From: Nocardia sp. NBC_01327
GTDB lineage: Bacteria; Actinomycetota; Actinomycetes; Mycobacteriales; Mycobacteriaceae
Length of the DNA stretch: 64,000 nt
Reading direction: 5' to 3'
Assembly (NCBI RefSeq): GCF_035958815.1
Contig: NZ_CP108383.1
Span: 5,332,001-5,396,000 of the forward strand
How positions within the stretch are numbered: position 1 is the stretch's first letter; every line of letters begins with the position of its first letter. A program made the translations under genes and the position numbers. Shown piece after piece: positions 49,078-57,867 of this stretch. Below the pieces are notes generated by a model. That model was given only the letters and a program-made list of their open reading frames with translations, searched no databases and had not been told where the DNA came from.

Positions 49078-50189
49078 CGGACTGCCGCGGCGGGTGTGCG
49101 GGCGGCCTCCAGTTCCCGAACCAGGGGCAGCACCTTCGCGCCGAAGTATTCGATCTCCTCCTGGAAGTGCAGGAAGCCGCCCAGGATCAGATCCACGCCG
49201 AGCTCGCGGTAGGCGACAATGCGTTCGGCGACCTGCTCGGGGGTGCCGATGAGCTGGGTGCGGAATCCGTCGTTGTACTGCACGAGATCCTCGAAGGTCG
49301 AGTCCGCCCACATACCCTTCTGGTCCCTGGTCGACGCGCCGGCCTGCTGCACCGCGTCCCGGAAGCCTTCCACCGCGGGCTTGTTCGCCTTCTCGATGAT
49401 TTCGCGCAGCGTATCCCGCGCTTCCTTCTCGGTGTCGCGGGCGATGATGAACCCGTTGAGCCCGAACTTCACCTCCCGCTTGTTCTCGCGGGCGACCGTG
49501 CGCAGATCGTCGAGCTGCTCGGTGACGCCGTCGAAATCCTTGCCGTTGGAGAAGTACCAATCGGCGTACTTGCCACCATTGCGCCGCGCCGCCGTCGAGT
49601 TACCGCCTTGGAACAGTTCAGGATTCGGCCGCTCGGGAGTGTTCAGCGGCTTGGGCTTCAGCGTGAAGTCACGAATCCGGTAGAAGTCACCGCCGTAGTT
49701 GACATCGTCCTCGGTCCAGAGCTTGCGAATCACCTCGAGGAATTCGGCGCTGCGCCGGTAGCGCTCATCGTGCTCGAGCCACGGCTCGCCCAGCGCCTTG
49801 AATTCCCCCGAGAACCAACCGGACACCACATTGATGGCAAAGCGCCCGTTCGACAGAATGTCCGCTGTCGCACCGAATTTGGCGAGAACTCCCGGGTGCC
49901 AGAGCCCGGGATGGATCGCCGCGATCACCTTCAGCCGTTCGGTCGCACCGAGCAGGGCCAAGCTGAACGCCGTCGACTCGTGCTGGAACTCGGCGCCGTA
50001 CGAGGCGGTGTACCGCACCTGTGACAGCGCGTAGTCGAAGCCATTGCGCTCCGCCGTCTGCGCCAGCTTCTTGTTGTATTCGAAATCCCAGCTGGTGCGC
50101 TGCTCGATATCGCTGGTGACCAGCCCTCCGCTGACATTGGGTACCCAGTAGGCGAATTGGATCTGGTCGGCGATCTGCTCGGTGGTCAT
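49074..50189 (-). CDS. sfnG: FMNH2-dependent dimethylsulfone monooxygenase
   Basis: A 371-residue luciferase-fold monooxygenase of the SfnG/SsuD group. SfnG converts dimethylsulfone to methanesulfinate with FMNH2 and O2. Visible family segments are FAYWVPNVSGGLVTSDIEQRT, AAIHPGLWHPGVLAKFGATAD, GRFAINVVSGWFSGEFKALGEPWLEHDERYRRS and FLHFQEEIEYF. ATG 50189 follows the StyA-like gene by 23 bp. A flavin reductase must supply FMNH2 from elsewhere, as none is in the window. Confidence 0.9.
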   Translation of the reverse strand: MTTEQIADQIQFAYWVPNVSGGLVTSDIEQRTSWDFEYNKKLAQTAERNGFDYALSQVRYTASYGAEFQHESTAFSLALLGATERLKVIAAIHPGLWHPGVLAKFGATADILSNGRFAINVVSGWFSGEFKALGEPWLEHDERYRRSAEFLEVIRKLWTEDDVNYGGDFYRIRDFTLKPKPLNTPERPNPELFQGGNSTAARRNGGKYADWYFSNGKDFDGVTEQLDDLRTVARENKREVKFGLNGFIIARDTEKEARDTLREIIEKANKPAVEGFRDAVQQAGASTRDQKGMWADSTFEDLVQYNDGFRTQLIGTPEQVAERIVAYRELGVDLILGGFLHFQEEIEYFGAKVLPLVRELEAARTPAAAVR

Positions 50190-50212
50190 GGCGGCTCCAA
50201 AAGGTCGTCGGA

Positions 50213-51598
50213 TCAGGCGCTGGCGAGAGTGCTGGAGAAGGCGGAGCGGTCGAAACGCCCGGCCGGGGCGAAGCGGGCCAGCAGTGCCGCCGCATCCTCG
50301 CCGCTGACGCTGGTGATGAATTCGTTTGCCCCGTCGACCGAGTCGATGTCGAGCAGCGGCTGCGGGCGGTGCAGCAGGCCGACAAGTGCGGAAGCGACCC
50401 GGGAATCGACGGCGGCCGCAGCGAACAGCTGGTTGCCGATATCGGCGAATTCCGGATCGCCGAGGAACAGCCGCGTGACCTTGTTCGCCGCATCACCGCG
50501 AGCAGCCAGGAAGGCCGCGTACTGCCCAGCGAGCCAGGCCTCATCGAACGGCCCGTCGTGCACGGCGGCGGCAGCGACCAGCCGCTGCGCCTGGATCAAT
50601 CCGCTCTGCGCGCCCTGACCCGCGATCGGGTCGTAGGCGGCCGAGGTGTCACCGAGGGAGCCGACGACATGCCCATCGGCGGTATGTCCCACACCGGCCC
50701 GGACCACCGGCCGCACCGCACCCTTGAGCCAGGAGTGCGGGTCCTCGGCGATCGTCTGGGTGGCGAGCACCTCGGGCAGATCCCAATCGATGAAATCGCG
50801 GTACAGGTCCTGCACGATGCGGTGCGCGGACTCGGCCGAATCCGCAGCGGCGAAACGACTTTCCCACTCACTGCCCGGTCGCGCCCAACCGAGGAAGGCC
50901 CAGCTCGGCCCCGCGTCCTTGTGCAGATACGGACCCCACCAGCCCTCGCCCTGATCGGCGAAGATGGAGAACCCGCTGTGCCCGCCGCCCGCCCGGCTGC
51001 GATGCGCGAACACACTCTCGTCATGACCGATGCCGGTCACGGTGACGGTGAGCAGCGACCGCTGCGGTGCGTCGTAGACGGAACGCGCCGCGTCGACAGG
51101 GAAGAGATCGGACAGCCCGCCGCGACCGGTCGCCACCAGAGTCAGGTCATTGGCTGCCGCGATCCCGTCGAGGGCAGCGGGGGAGACCTGCTCCACGACG
51201 AATCGCCCACCGCGCTCCAGGAATCGGGTCAGCCGCTCATCGGCCTTCAGCCGGGTATCGACCGCGACGCCGACATAACCATCGAAATGCCCATCGAATG
51301 CGATCAGCTCTTCCCGCTCCGGCCCCGCAATGCGGACGCTGAGCCCGGTGTGCCGGGGCGCGCGAGCCGTATAGGAATCCAGTCCGAGCGCGGCCTCGGC
51401 CTGCTGCGTCTCACCGAATTCGAGTGCCGTCCCGGTGGCGGGCACATCATCGCGCAGTGCCCGCTGATCCCGATCGCTGTAGAGCGTCACGGCGAATCCG
51501 GCATCGAGCAGGCCGAGCGCCGCGGTGACGCCGGTTTGCCCGGCGCCGATGATCGCGGCCGTACGGGTGGAGCGGCCGGTGGAGTTCTGAGAGGTCAT
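50213..51598 (-). CDS. StyA-like FAD-dependent monooxygenase
   Basis: A 461-residue flavoprotein of the styrene/indole monooxygenase (StyA) family. The N-terminal FAD motif is AAIIGAGQTGVTAALGLLDAGF; a substrate-binding domain follows, with DTSAAYDPIAGQGAQSGLIQA near residue 360. StyA enzymes are two-component: FADH2 comes from a separate reductase. Besides epoxidation they perform sulfoxidation, which fits its position inside an organosulfur operon (between the DszA-type gene and sfnG). That substrate assignment is inference. Start is the ATG at 51598. Confidence 0.83.
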   Translation of the reverse strand: MTSQNSTGRSTRTAAIIGAGQTGVTAALGLLDAGFAVTLYSDRDQRALRDDVPATGTALEFGETQQAEAALGLDSYTARAPRHTGLSVRIAGPEREELIAFDGHFDGYVGVAVDTRLKADERLTRFLERGGRFVVEQVSPAALDGIAAANDLTLVATGRGGLSDLFPVDAARSVYDAPQRSLLTVTVTGIGHDESVFAHRSRAGGGHSGFSIFADQGEGWWGPYLHKDAGPSWAFLGWARPGSEWESRFAAADSAESAHRIVQDLYRDFIDWDLPEVLATQTIAEDPHSWLKGAVRPVVRAGVGHTADGHVVGSLGDTSAAYDPIAGQGAQSGLIQAQRLVAAAAVHDGPFDEAWLAGQYAAFLAARGDAANKVTRLFLGDPEFADIGNQLFAAAAVDSRVASALVGLLHRPQPLLDIDSVDGANEFITSVSGEDAAALLARFAPAGRFDRSAFSSTLASA

Positions 51599-51625
51599 CT
51601 TCTTCGGTCCTTTCCGATCCTGCGG

Positions 51626-53053
51626 TCAGAGGGTGACCGACGACCCGGGCCGGGATACGGCATCGGGCAGTGCGGTCGAAGCGGAGCCACCCGGGCGATA
51701 GCGGGCGCCGCGATGTTCCTGGGGCAGGCGATCGCCCCGGTCGAGCAGTTTGTTCCGCAGCGTGCCGGGAACGTATTCGGTGGTGTATGCGCCGCGTGCG
51801 GTCAACTCCGGAACAACATGGCGCACAATGTCTTCGAAGCTTCCGGGGGTGATGGCGTAGGCCAGGTTGAAGCCGTCGAGATCGGTTTCCTCGGCCCAGT
51901 CCTGCAGCGTGTCCGCGACGGTGCTGCCCGAACCCACGAAGACCGGGCCCATGCCGCCGATGCCCGCCCACCGGCCGATATCGCGGACCGTCCACTCGCG
52001 GCCGTCGTCGTCGAACTCCTGGAACGCGGCGACGGCGGATTGAATGGCATTGCTCTGCACCTGGCCGATCGGATCGTCCAGGTCGTAGGCGGACAGGTCG
52101 ATGCCCATCCAGCCGGACATGAAGACCAGGCCGCCCTCGATGCTGGCGTAGGACAGGTACTCCTCGTGTTTGCGCGCGGCCGCCTCGTCGGTGGCATCGG
52201 TGATGATGGTGGCGAGCGCGTAGATGCGGGCCGAGTGCCGATCCCGCCCGGCCGCTTCCAGGGCATCACGAATACGGGAAACCGTCTGCGCCAGTATCCT
52301 TTTCGAAGGTCCGGCGATGAAGATCGCCTCCGCGTTCTCGGCGGCGAAGCGCACGCCACGCGGCGACGCACCGGCCTGGTAGATCGTCGGAGTACGCTGC
52401 GGGGACGGCTCCGAGAGATGGATGCCGGGCACCGTGTAGTGCGCCCCCCGATGACCGATGTGGTGCACCTTGGCCGGATCCACGTAGATGCCGCGCTCGA
52501 CATCGCGGACCACCGCGTCGTCCTCCCACGAACCCTCCCACAGCTTGTAGAGCACCTCGAGGTATTCATCGGCCTGGTTGTAGCGGTCGTCATGGTCCAG
52601 CTGATCGTCCGCGCCGAAATTCCTTGCGGCCGAAGGCAGATAGCCGGTCACCACATTCCAGCCGATGCGGCCGCCGGTGAGATGGTCGAGCGTGGAGAGG
52701 CGGCGGGCGAACGGGTAGGGGTGTTCGAAACCGGTGCCGGTGGTGATGCCGAAGCCGAGATGTTCGGTGACGGCCGCCATGGCGGAGACCAGCAGCAGCG
52801 GATCGGCCACCGGGATCTGCGCGCCCTGCCGCAGTGCCGCGATATCGTCACCGCCGTACACGTCGTAGGTGCCGAGCACGTCGGCGATGAAGATGCCGTC
52901 GAAACGCCCCTCCTCCAACAGCTTTGCCAGTTCGGTCCAGTAGCTCAGCTCCTTGTACCGATGCGATTGGTCCGCCGGATGCCGCCACAGTCCCGGCGAC
53001 TGGTGTGCGACACAGTTCATATCGAAGGCGTTGAACCGAATCCGGCGCGTCAC
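51626..53053 (-). CDS. DszA/NtaA-family FMN-dependent monooxygenase
   Basis: A 475-residue luciferase-fold monooxygenase of the NtaA/SnaA/DszA group. DszA cleaves a C-S bond of dibenzothiophene sulfone using FMNH2. Family segments: FDMNCVAHQSPGLWRHP, FIADVLGTYDVYGG, LTGGRIGWNVVTGYLPSAARNFG, and TPTIYQAGASPRGVRFAAENAEAIF. It overlaps the upstream DszC-type gene by 4 nt (53050-53053). True substrate may be a smaller sulfone or an aminopolycarboxylate-like compound, but neighbours favour a sulfone. Confidence 0.88.
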   Translation of the reverse strand: MTRRIRFNAFDMNCVAHQSPGLWRHPADQSHRYKELSYWTELAKLLEEGRFDGIFIADVLGTYDVYGGDDIAALRQGAQIPVADPLLLVSAMAAVTEHLGFGITTGTGFEHPYPFARRLSTLDHLTGGRIGWNVVTGYLPSAARNFGADDQLDHDDRYNQADEYLEVLYKLWEGSWEDDAVVRDVERGIYVDPAKVHHIGHRGAHYTVPGIHLSEPSPQRTPTIYQAGASPRGVRFAAENAEAIFIAGPSKRILAQTVSRIRDALEAAGRDRHSARIYALATIITDATDEAAARKHEEYLSYASIEGGLVFMSGWMGIDLSAYDLDDPIGQVQSNAIQSAVAAFQEFDDDGREWTVRDIGRWAGIGGMGPVFVGSGSTVADTLQDWAEETDLDGFNLAYAITPGSFEDIVRHVVPELTARGAYTTEYVPGTLRNKLLDRGDRLPQEHRGARYRPGGSASTALPDAVSRPGSSVTL

Positions 53054-54273
53054 TGCGCGTCTCCGTTCGCCGGCCGGCGTTCGCCGGCACTCCAGGCGAA
53101 CGGCAGGGGCGCGTCGTTGAGCAGGTGGTCGCCGATCGCCCGGGCCTTCTGGATCGCGGGATTGTGCACCGAGATGGTGCGGGCATTGCGCCAGTGCCGA
53201 TCCAGGCGCAGCTTCTCGGACACGATCGAGGCGCCACCGACCTCGAACAGCAGCGTGGTCGCGGGCAGTACCAGATCGATCACCGCCAGCTGCGCCTGCG
53301 CGGCGGCGAGTTCCGCTGCCACCACGGCCTTTTCGTCACGTGCGCCGTCGTCCAGCACCTCATCCAGGACGCCGGCGACCGCGAGCACAGTGGCCCGTGC
53401 CGCGAAGGCCGCACCCGACAGGCGGCCGATCACCTGCTGCACCAGCGGATCCTGCCGGGGCAGATCGGCGGCCGAATGGGTGTAGCCGCGAGTCCGCGCC
53501 GCCACCCATTCGCGGGCATCGAGTTCGGCACGCTGCGCGATTCCGGCAAGCACCGCGAGCTGCACCAACTGCAGGTAGGAGGTCGCATACGTGGGACCGG
53601 GCGCACCGTAGCCGGGCCCGAGCACCTGATCGCGGCGCACGGCCACATCGGTGAATTCGGTGGTGCCACTCGCCGTCAGACGCTGCCCGAAGCCGTCCCA
53701 ATCATCTTGCTGGCGTACACCTTCGGCCGTCGCCTCGACGAGCACACCCACCCGCGCACCGTCCTGATCCGCGGCCACCAGGATCTGATCGGCGTACAGC
53801 GAACCGGTGCTGTAGTACTTCGTTCCATTGAGCAGGAAATCCTCGCCCGAGGCGGACAGGCGAGTCTGATACCGGTCGACCGCGCCCACACCGGGTTCGG
53901 TGATGGCATTGCCGACCAGCGTGCCCGCGACCACCGCGCGCAGCCACCGTTCCCGCTCCGGACCGGGTTCGGCGAGCAATTGATCCTCGACGAACGAGAA
54001 ATGCACCCGGAGCGCCTGCGGCAGATTCGATTCCGCGGCGGCGAGTTCGGTCAGCAGCCGGAACAATTGCCGCACGGTGACGCCGTAGCCGCCGAATTCC
54101 ACCGGCACCCGCAGCGCGCCGAACCGCGCCTCACGTAGCCACCCCACCTCCTCGAAGGAGAGCCTGCGATCGATTTCGCGTTCGACTGCGCCTGCGGCAA
54201 TACGGTCGAAGATCGGCCGGAAGATTGCATCCAGGTCGGAGTCGGTGGTGGATTTCACCTCGGTGGATGTCAT
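53050..54273 (-). CDS. DszC-type flavin-dependent monooxygenase
   Basis: A 407-residue acyl-CoA-dehydrogenase-fold protein, paralogue of the SfnB-type gene at 47842. Landmarks: VPVEFGGYGVTVRQLFRLLTELAAAESNLPQ, NGTKYYSTGSLYADQI, DDWDGFGQRLTASGTTEF, and LLFEVGGASIVSEKLRLDRHWRNARTISVHNP. DszC members oxidise thioethers to sulfoxide and sulfone. It is the first gene of the operon. ATG 54273 has no ribosome site upstream and may be leaderless. The palindrome GCGCGG-A-CCGCGC (54285-54297) lies just before it. Confidence 0.86.
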   Translation of the reverse strand: MTSTEVKSTTDSDLDAIFRPIFDRIAAGAVEREIDRRLSFEEVGWLREARFGALRVPVEFGGYGVTVRQLFRLLTELAAAESNLPQALRVHFSFVEDQLLAEPGPERERWLRAVVAGTLVGNAITEPGVGAVDRYQTRLSASGEDFLLNGTKYYSTGSLYADQILVAADQDGARVGVLVEATAEGVRQQDDWDGFGQRLTASGTTEFTDVAVRRDQVLGPGYGAPGPTYATSYLQLVQLAVLAGIAQRAELDAREWVAARTRGYTHSAADLPRQDPLVQQVIGRLSGAAFAARATVLAVAGVLDEVLDDGARDEKAVVAAELAAAQAQLAVIDLVLPATTLLFEVGGASIVSEKLRLDRHWRNARTISVHNPAIQKARAIGDHLLNDAPLPFAWSAGERRPANGDAQ

Positions 54274-54284
54274 GCCCAACGATT

Positions 54285-54297
54285 GCGCGGACCGCGC
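54285..54297. promoter_or_regulatory. palindrome before the sulfur operon
   Basis: GCGCGG-A-CCGCGC lies 12 bp upstream of the first gene of the organosulfur operon, overlapping the likely promoter or transcript start. Candidate operator. Confidence 0.35.
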
Positions 54298-54378
54298 GCG
54301 TTATCACCAGTTATACGCAGCGCGATCGAAAGACCCAGAGTTCGGCCCCGGGCCGGAATTCCCGGTGCCCGCCGGTGA

Positions 54379-55104
54379 CTATGTGCCCGGTTCGCCGATC
54401 CGGACCCGCCCCTCCACCACATCCCGTGCGAGCGCGGAGAGCAACAGTTGGTGGTTGCGCGCATAGCGACGCAGGACGGCGAACGATTCGTCCATGGTCA
54501 GTGCCATCCGAGTGGAGACAATGCCCTTGGCCTGCTCGATCACGACCCGACTGGACAGGGCCTGCTCCAATTGCGTACTCAGCGTGCGACTCTCGTTCAG
54601 TTCGCGCTCGCGCAGCAGGGTGATCGCAGCGGCATCGGCCAGGGATTGACCGAGGACCAGCGCCGCCGGATCCAGCGGATCCGGGCCCTCGCGATACAGC
54701 ACCAACGCGCCGACCGGGGATTCACGCGTCCGCAGTGGGACGGCCGCCACCCGCGTGTAGCCCAGCGTGTGTGCCCGGGGAACATAACGCCGCCAGCGCC
54801 GGCGGGCGATCGGACCGTCGAGCACGGCCTCGACCACCGGCGCACCGGTCCGGAGGCAGTCGTAGCCGGGGCCCTCCCTCCAGGCCGATGCCTCTGTTTC
54901 CAATTGTGCGACTTCGGGATCCGAAGCGCCGCTCACCGGAGCGCCCGATTTCTCTTCGAGGATGACCGATGCCGCGCCCACACCCAGCACCTCGACGCTG
55001 CAGTCCGCGAGGGTGGTCAGCAGAGCCGGTATGTCGTAATCGTCGCGCAGCGTTTCGGCCAGCGACACGAACGCATCGGCCAGCCGCTGATCCCGCCTGC
55101 TCAT
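54379..55104 (-). CDS. GAF-ANTAR RNA-binding antiterminator (second)
   Basis: A 241-residue protein with an N-terminal GAF domain (residues about 25-165, DDYDIPALLTTLADCSVEVLGVGAASVIL) and a C-terminal ANTAR domain (LSSRVVIEQAKGIVSTRMALTMDESFAVLRRYARNHQ). ANTAR domains bind paired RNA hairpins and prevent transcription termination. The ligand of the GAF domain is unknown. It lies 9 bp after the other GAF-ANTAR gene and ends the four-gene signalling operon. Confidence 0.87.
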   Translation of the reverse strand: MSRRDQRLADAFVSLAETLRDDYDIPALLTTLADCSVEVLGVGAASVILEEKSGAPVSGASDPEVAQLETEASAWREGPGYDCLRTGAPVVEAVLDGPIARRRWRRYVPRAHTLGYTRVAAVPLRTRESPVGALVLYREGPDPLDPAALVLGQSLADAAAITLLRERELNESRTLSTQLEQALSSRVVIEQAKGIVSTRMALTMDESFAVLRRYARNHQLLLSALARDVVEGRVRIGEPGT

Positions 55105-55113
55105 GACTTCCCC

Positions 55114-55980
55114 TCATTCGAGTCTCGTGGCTCCGAGAGTTATCTGCTGTGCAACGGTTTCCAAAGGTTCTCCGGTCGCGAACGCACGGGCCTTGATGAG
55201 GGCCAGCGCATCACTGATCGAACACTGCTGCTGCTCCGCCAGTCGTCCGGCGGCCTGGTGCACCACCGGCCGGTGATCGGCGCCACCGTACAGCCCGGGG
55301 TCACCATCCGGGCCGAGCAGCACACCGCCGACCGACAGGGCGTCGGCCACCTCGACAATGATGCCGGATTCCGCCCAGCCGGGCCGCGGATCGAAAACCG
55401 TTAGCGCACCGATAGATCCGGCAGGTGTCCGCAACGGTACCGCGACGACGGCGGCGACGCCCAGGGCCGCCAGCGCGGATCCGTAACAGGGCCAGCGGGC
55501 TTCGATCGCGGGCCCGGCGGCCGCGACGAGCCGGTTGTCGCGAGTCGCTTCCACGGCCGGGCCCGCACCGAGGACATATTCCAAATCCTGTGCACTGCGC
55601 GCTGATTGGCTCGATGCGGCGACCGCGAGCTGATTCAGATCGGCGCCGACCAGGGTGAGCGCGGCACTGCGGGCACCGCAGGCCTCCGCGACCCCCGCCA
55701 TGAACACCGGGGGACGAGCGCCGCGATCCACCAGCCAGGCGGTGACACGGCGAGCGTAGGACTCCTGCAGGCGCGCCGCCGCAAGATGACAGGCCGCCAT
55801 GCGGCGGTGTGTATCCGCCATTTTCCGGTGGAACGGCCGACCCGTTTCGGCCGCGAGACGCTCGTGCCGCTCGGCCGATGCCTGCTGGTGCTCGGCGCGC
55901 TCCCGGGCCCGCGTGACATTCAGCCACGCGGTAGCTACTTGCGCGGCAACCGATTCCGAACCGCTGCTCGATGCAGCCAT
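55114..55980 (-). CDS. GAF-ANTAR protein with helical N-terminal extension
   Basis: A 288-residue protein. The first ~85 residues form a charged coiled-coil-like segment (RARERAEHQQASAERHERLAAETGRPFHRKMADTHRRMAACHLAAARLQESYARR). A GAF domain follows (residues about 95-215, VAEACGARSAALTLVGADLNQ), then an ANTAR-like C-terminus (VVHQAAGRLAEQQQCSISDALALIKARAFATGEPLETVAQQI). The ANTAR part reads VHQAAGRL where RNA-binding members have IEQAKGxL. It lies 24 bp after the CheR gene. Confidence 0.8.
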   Translation of the reverse strand: MAASSSGSESVAAQVATAWLNVTRARERAEHQQASAERHERLAAETGRPFHRKMADTHRRMAACHLAAARLQESYARRVTAWLVDRGARPPVFMAGVAEACGARSAALTLVGADLNQLAVAASSQSARSAQDLEYVLGAGPAVEATRDNRLVAAAGPAIEARWPCYGSALAALGVAAVVAVPLRTPAGSIGALTVFDPRPGWAESGIIVEVADALSVGGVLLGPDGDPGLYGGADHRPVVHQAAGRLAEQQQCSISDALALIKARAFATGEPLETVAQQITLGATRLE

Positions 55981-56004
55981 GCACGTAGCATACGGCCCCT
56001 GGCG

Positions 56005-57867
56005 TCAGCCGACAGCAGCGTTCGAGTCCTCCATCAACAGCACGACACCACCCTTGTGCCCCGCGAACGGGGAACACGTCACCGCGCACTCGATGCTGCG
56101 GCCGATGCGGTTCACCGACGGGACGCCGAGCGGACCCGCCCGTTTTCCGCGCGCGATGCAATCCCGAATGATCTCGTGCAGTTCGGCGGTGGGCAAGCCG
56201 AAACTCAGCGCGAAGAAGTGCTCACCGAGTACCTCATCAGCACGCAGACCCCAGAGTTCGCTCGCGCCGCGATTCCAGCTGCGCACCTTCATATCCGCGG
56301 ACAGGACGACCACGCCGGCCGCGATACTGCTCATCACGCCTTCCAGGAAGGCGCGGGCCTCATCGAGATCCGTTGTCTGGATACGCATCTCGTCGTTCAT
56401 GGTTTCGAGCTCTTCATTGCCGGACTGGAGTTCCTCGTTGGTGGTCTCGAGCTCCTCGTTCGTCGATTGCAGTTCCTCGTTGGTGGTTTCGAGTTCCTCG
56501 ATGCTGGACTGGAGTTCCTCGTTGGTGGTCTCGAGCTCCTCATTGGTCGATTGCAGTTCCTCGTAGGCGGTCTCGAGCTCCTCACGGACCCGCTTGACCT
56601 CCTCCTTGAGCCGGGTCGCCAGGGTGACGTCGGAGAAGGTGATATTGACGGCGACGGGCAGGCCGGGCCCATACGAAATGGGCTGAATGAGAATGTCGAA
56701 GTACTGCACGTCGTCGCCGAGACGGCGTTCGGCCGCATTGACACGCAGCGTCCGGCGCTCATGGGTGGCCTGATCGATGAGCGAGCGCAGTTCCGTGGGG
56801 CGATAGGACAATTCGAGGTCTTGGAACGGACGGCCCACATCGTTGCTCGACACACCGAACTGGGCCCGCGCCTGGTTGTTGATCATGACGACGGAACCGT
56901 CCGAGTCCAGGGCGATGCTCGCGCCGGGCGCCGCGTCGAGGATCAGATCCCGCAACTGACGCATGCGTGATGCCGCTTGGAGTTCCACACCGATTCCTGG
57001 CCGTAGCTTGATCTGGGGAGTGGAATACGTCCGGCTGCTGCCACCGGGCCGGCGCCGGAAGATGCGTTGACGAATGCTGATCGGTTCGAAACGCTCGCCG
57101 TCACTCAGCAGCATTTCGGCCTTGCCGAGAAACAGATAGCCGACCTCGCGCAGGGCGAAGTGGAAGCGGTCGATGATCAGGCCCTGCGCCTCGACATTGA
57201 AATACATCAGCGTATTGCGGCACACCAGCAGGTCCAGCCTGGAGATCGGCGCATCTTGGGTGATGTCGTGGCGGCCGAAGATCACGCGCCGCCGCAGATC
57301 GGGGCGGAAGACGAACTGGGCGCCGCTGGGTTCGAAGTACTTCTCGCGGAACTCCGGGGAAAGCGCCTCTAGCGACTTGGCCGGATACAGACCCGCCCGC
57401 GCTTCGCGCAGCGCCTCCTCGTCCACATCGGTGGCGTAGACCTTGACGCGGTTCATGCACTCTTCGATACCGAGTACCTCCGCGAACATCATGACCAGCG
57501 AGTACGCCTCTTCGCCGCTGGAACAGCCCGCGCTCCACACCCGGATCTCCGACTCGGGCGCGACGGAGGCAATTACCTCGGGGACCACCTCACGCTGCAG
57601 CAGCGTCCAGGCATCCGGATCGCGGAACATCGCGGTGACATTGATCAGGATCGTATTGAACAGGGTCCGGAACTCGTCCGCATCGGCCTCGAGCCGGTCG
57701 CGATAGTCTGGATAGGTCAGCGCCGCAACCTCACCCATCCGTTTGCGAATACGGCGACTGAGCGTGGAGCGCTTGTACCCCGTGAAGTCGAACCCACGCG
57801 CATCACGAATGAAGCCGAGCAGATCCTCGAGCTCCTGATCGAGTTCCGCACCGGTCGGTTCGGTCAT
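56005..57867 (-). CDS. CheR methyltransferase - coiled coil - PAS protein
   Basis: A 620-residue protein. Residues about 10-270 are a CheR-type SAM-dependent methyltransferase (N-terminal helical domain, then VWSAGCSSGEEAYSLVMM and LLVCRNTLMYF). A PAS-like domain occurs at about 305-410. A long coiled coil of 11/22-residue repeats follows (EELQSTNEELETTN units, about 430-495, encoded at 56400-56583), then a second PAS domain (about 505-615). The layout is that of CheB/CheR-PAS hybrid signalling proteins in non-motile bacteria. Its start overlaps the cheB stop by 1 nt (TAATG). No chemoreceptor is nearby. Confidence 0.87.
   Translation of the reverse strand: MTEPTGAELDQELEDLLGFIRDARGFDFTGYKRSTLSRRIRKRMGEVAALTYPDYRDRLEADADEFRTLFNTILINVTAMFRDPDAWTLLQREVVPEVIASVAPESEIRVWSAGCSSGEEAYSLVMMFAEVLGIEECMNRVKVYATDVDEEALREARAGLYPAKSLEALSPEFREKYFEPSGAQFVFRPDLRRRVIFGRHDITQDAPISRLDLLVCRNTLMYFNVEAQGLIIDRFHFALREVGYLFLGKAEMLLSDGERFEPISIRQRIFRRRPGGSSRTYSTPQIKLRPGIGVELQAASRMRQLRDLILDAAPGASIALDSDGSVVMINNQARAQFGVSSNDVGRPFQDLELSYRPTELRSLIDQATHERRTLRVNAAERRLGDDVQYFDILIQPISYGPGLPVAVNITFSDVTLATRLKEEVKRVREELETAYEELQSTNEELETTNEELQSSIEELETTNEELQSTNEELETTNEELQSGNEELETMNDEMRIQTTDLDEARAFLEGVMSSIAAGVVVLSADMKVRSWNRGASELWGLRADEVLGEHFFALSFGLPTAELHEIIRDCIARGKRAGPLGVPSVNRIGRSIECAVTCSPFAGHKGGVVLLMEDSNAAVG

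Noticed and set aside
47842..49560. A 572-codon version of the SfnB-type protein
   Set aside because: The N-terminal 161 codons are an out-of-frame reading of sfnG; the ATG at 49077 overlapping the sfnG stop gives the normal length.
50369..53485. A 1038-codon open frame on the plus strand
   Set aside because: It is antisense to the sulfur operon, spans several real genes, shows no domain and is rich in Arg/Gly/His; a by-product of G/C third-position bias.
56400..56583. DNA tandem repeat with 33/66-bp period as a possible regulatory or CRISPR-like array
   Set aside because: It encodes the heptad-like EELQSTNEELETTN coiled coil of the CheR-PAS protein; the periodicity is explained by the protein.
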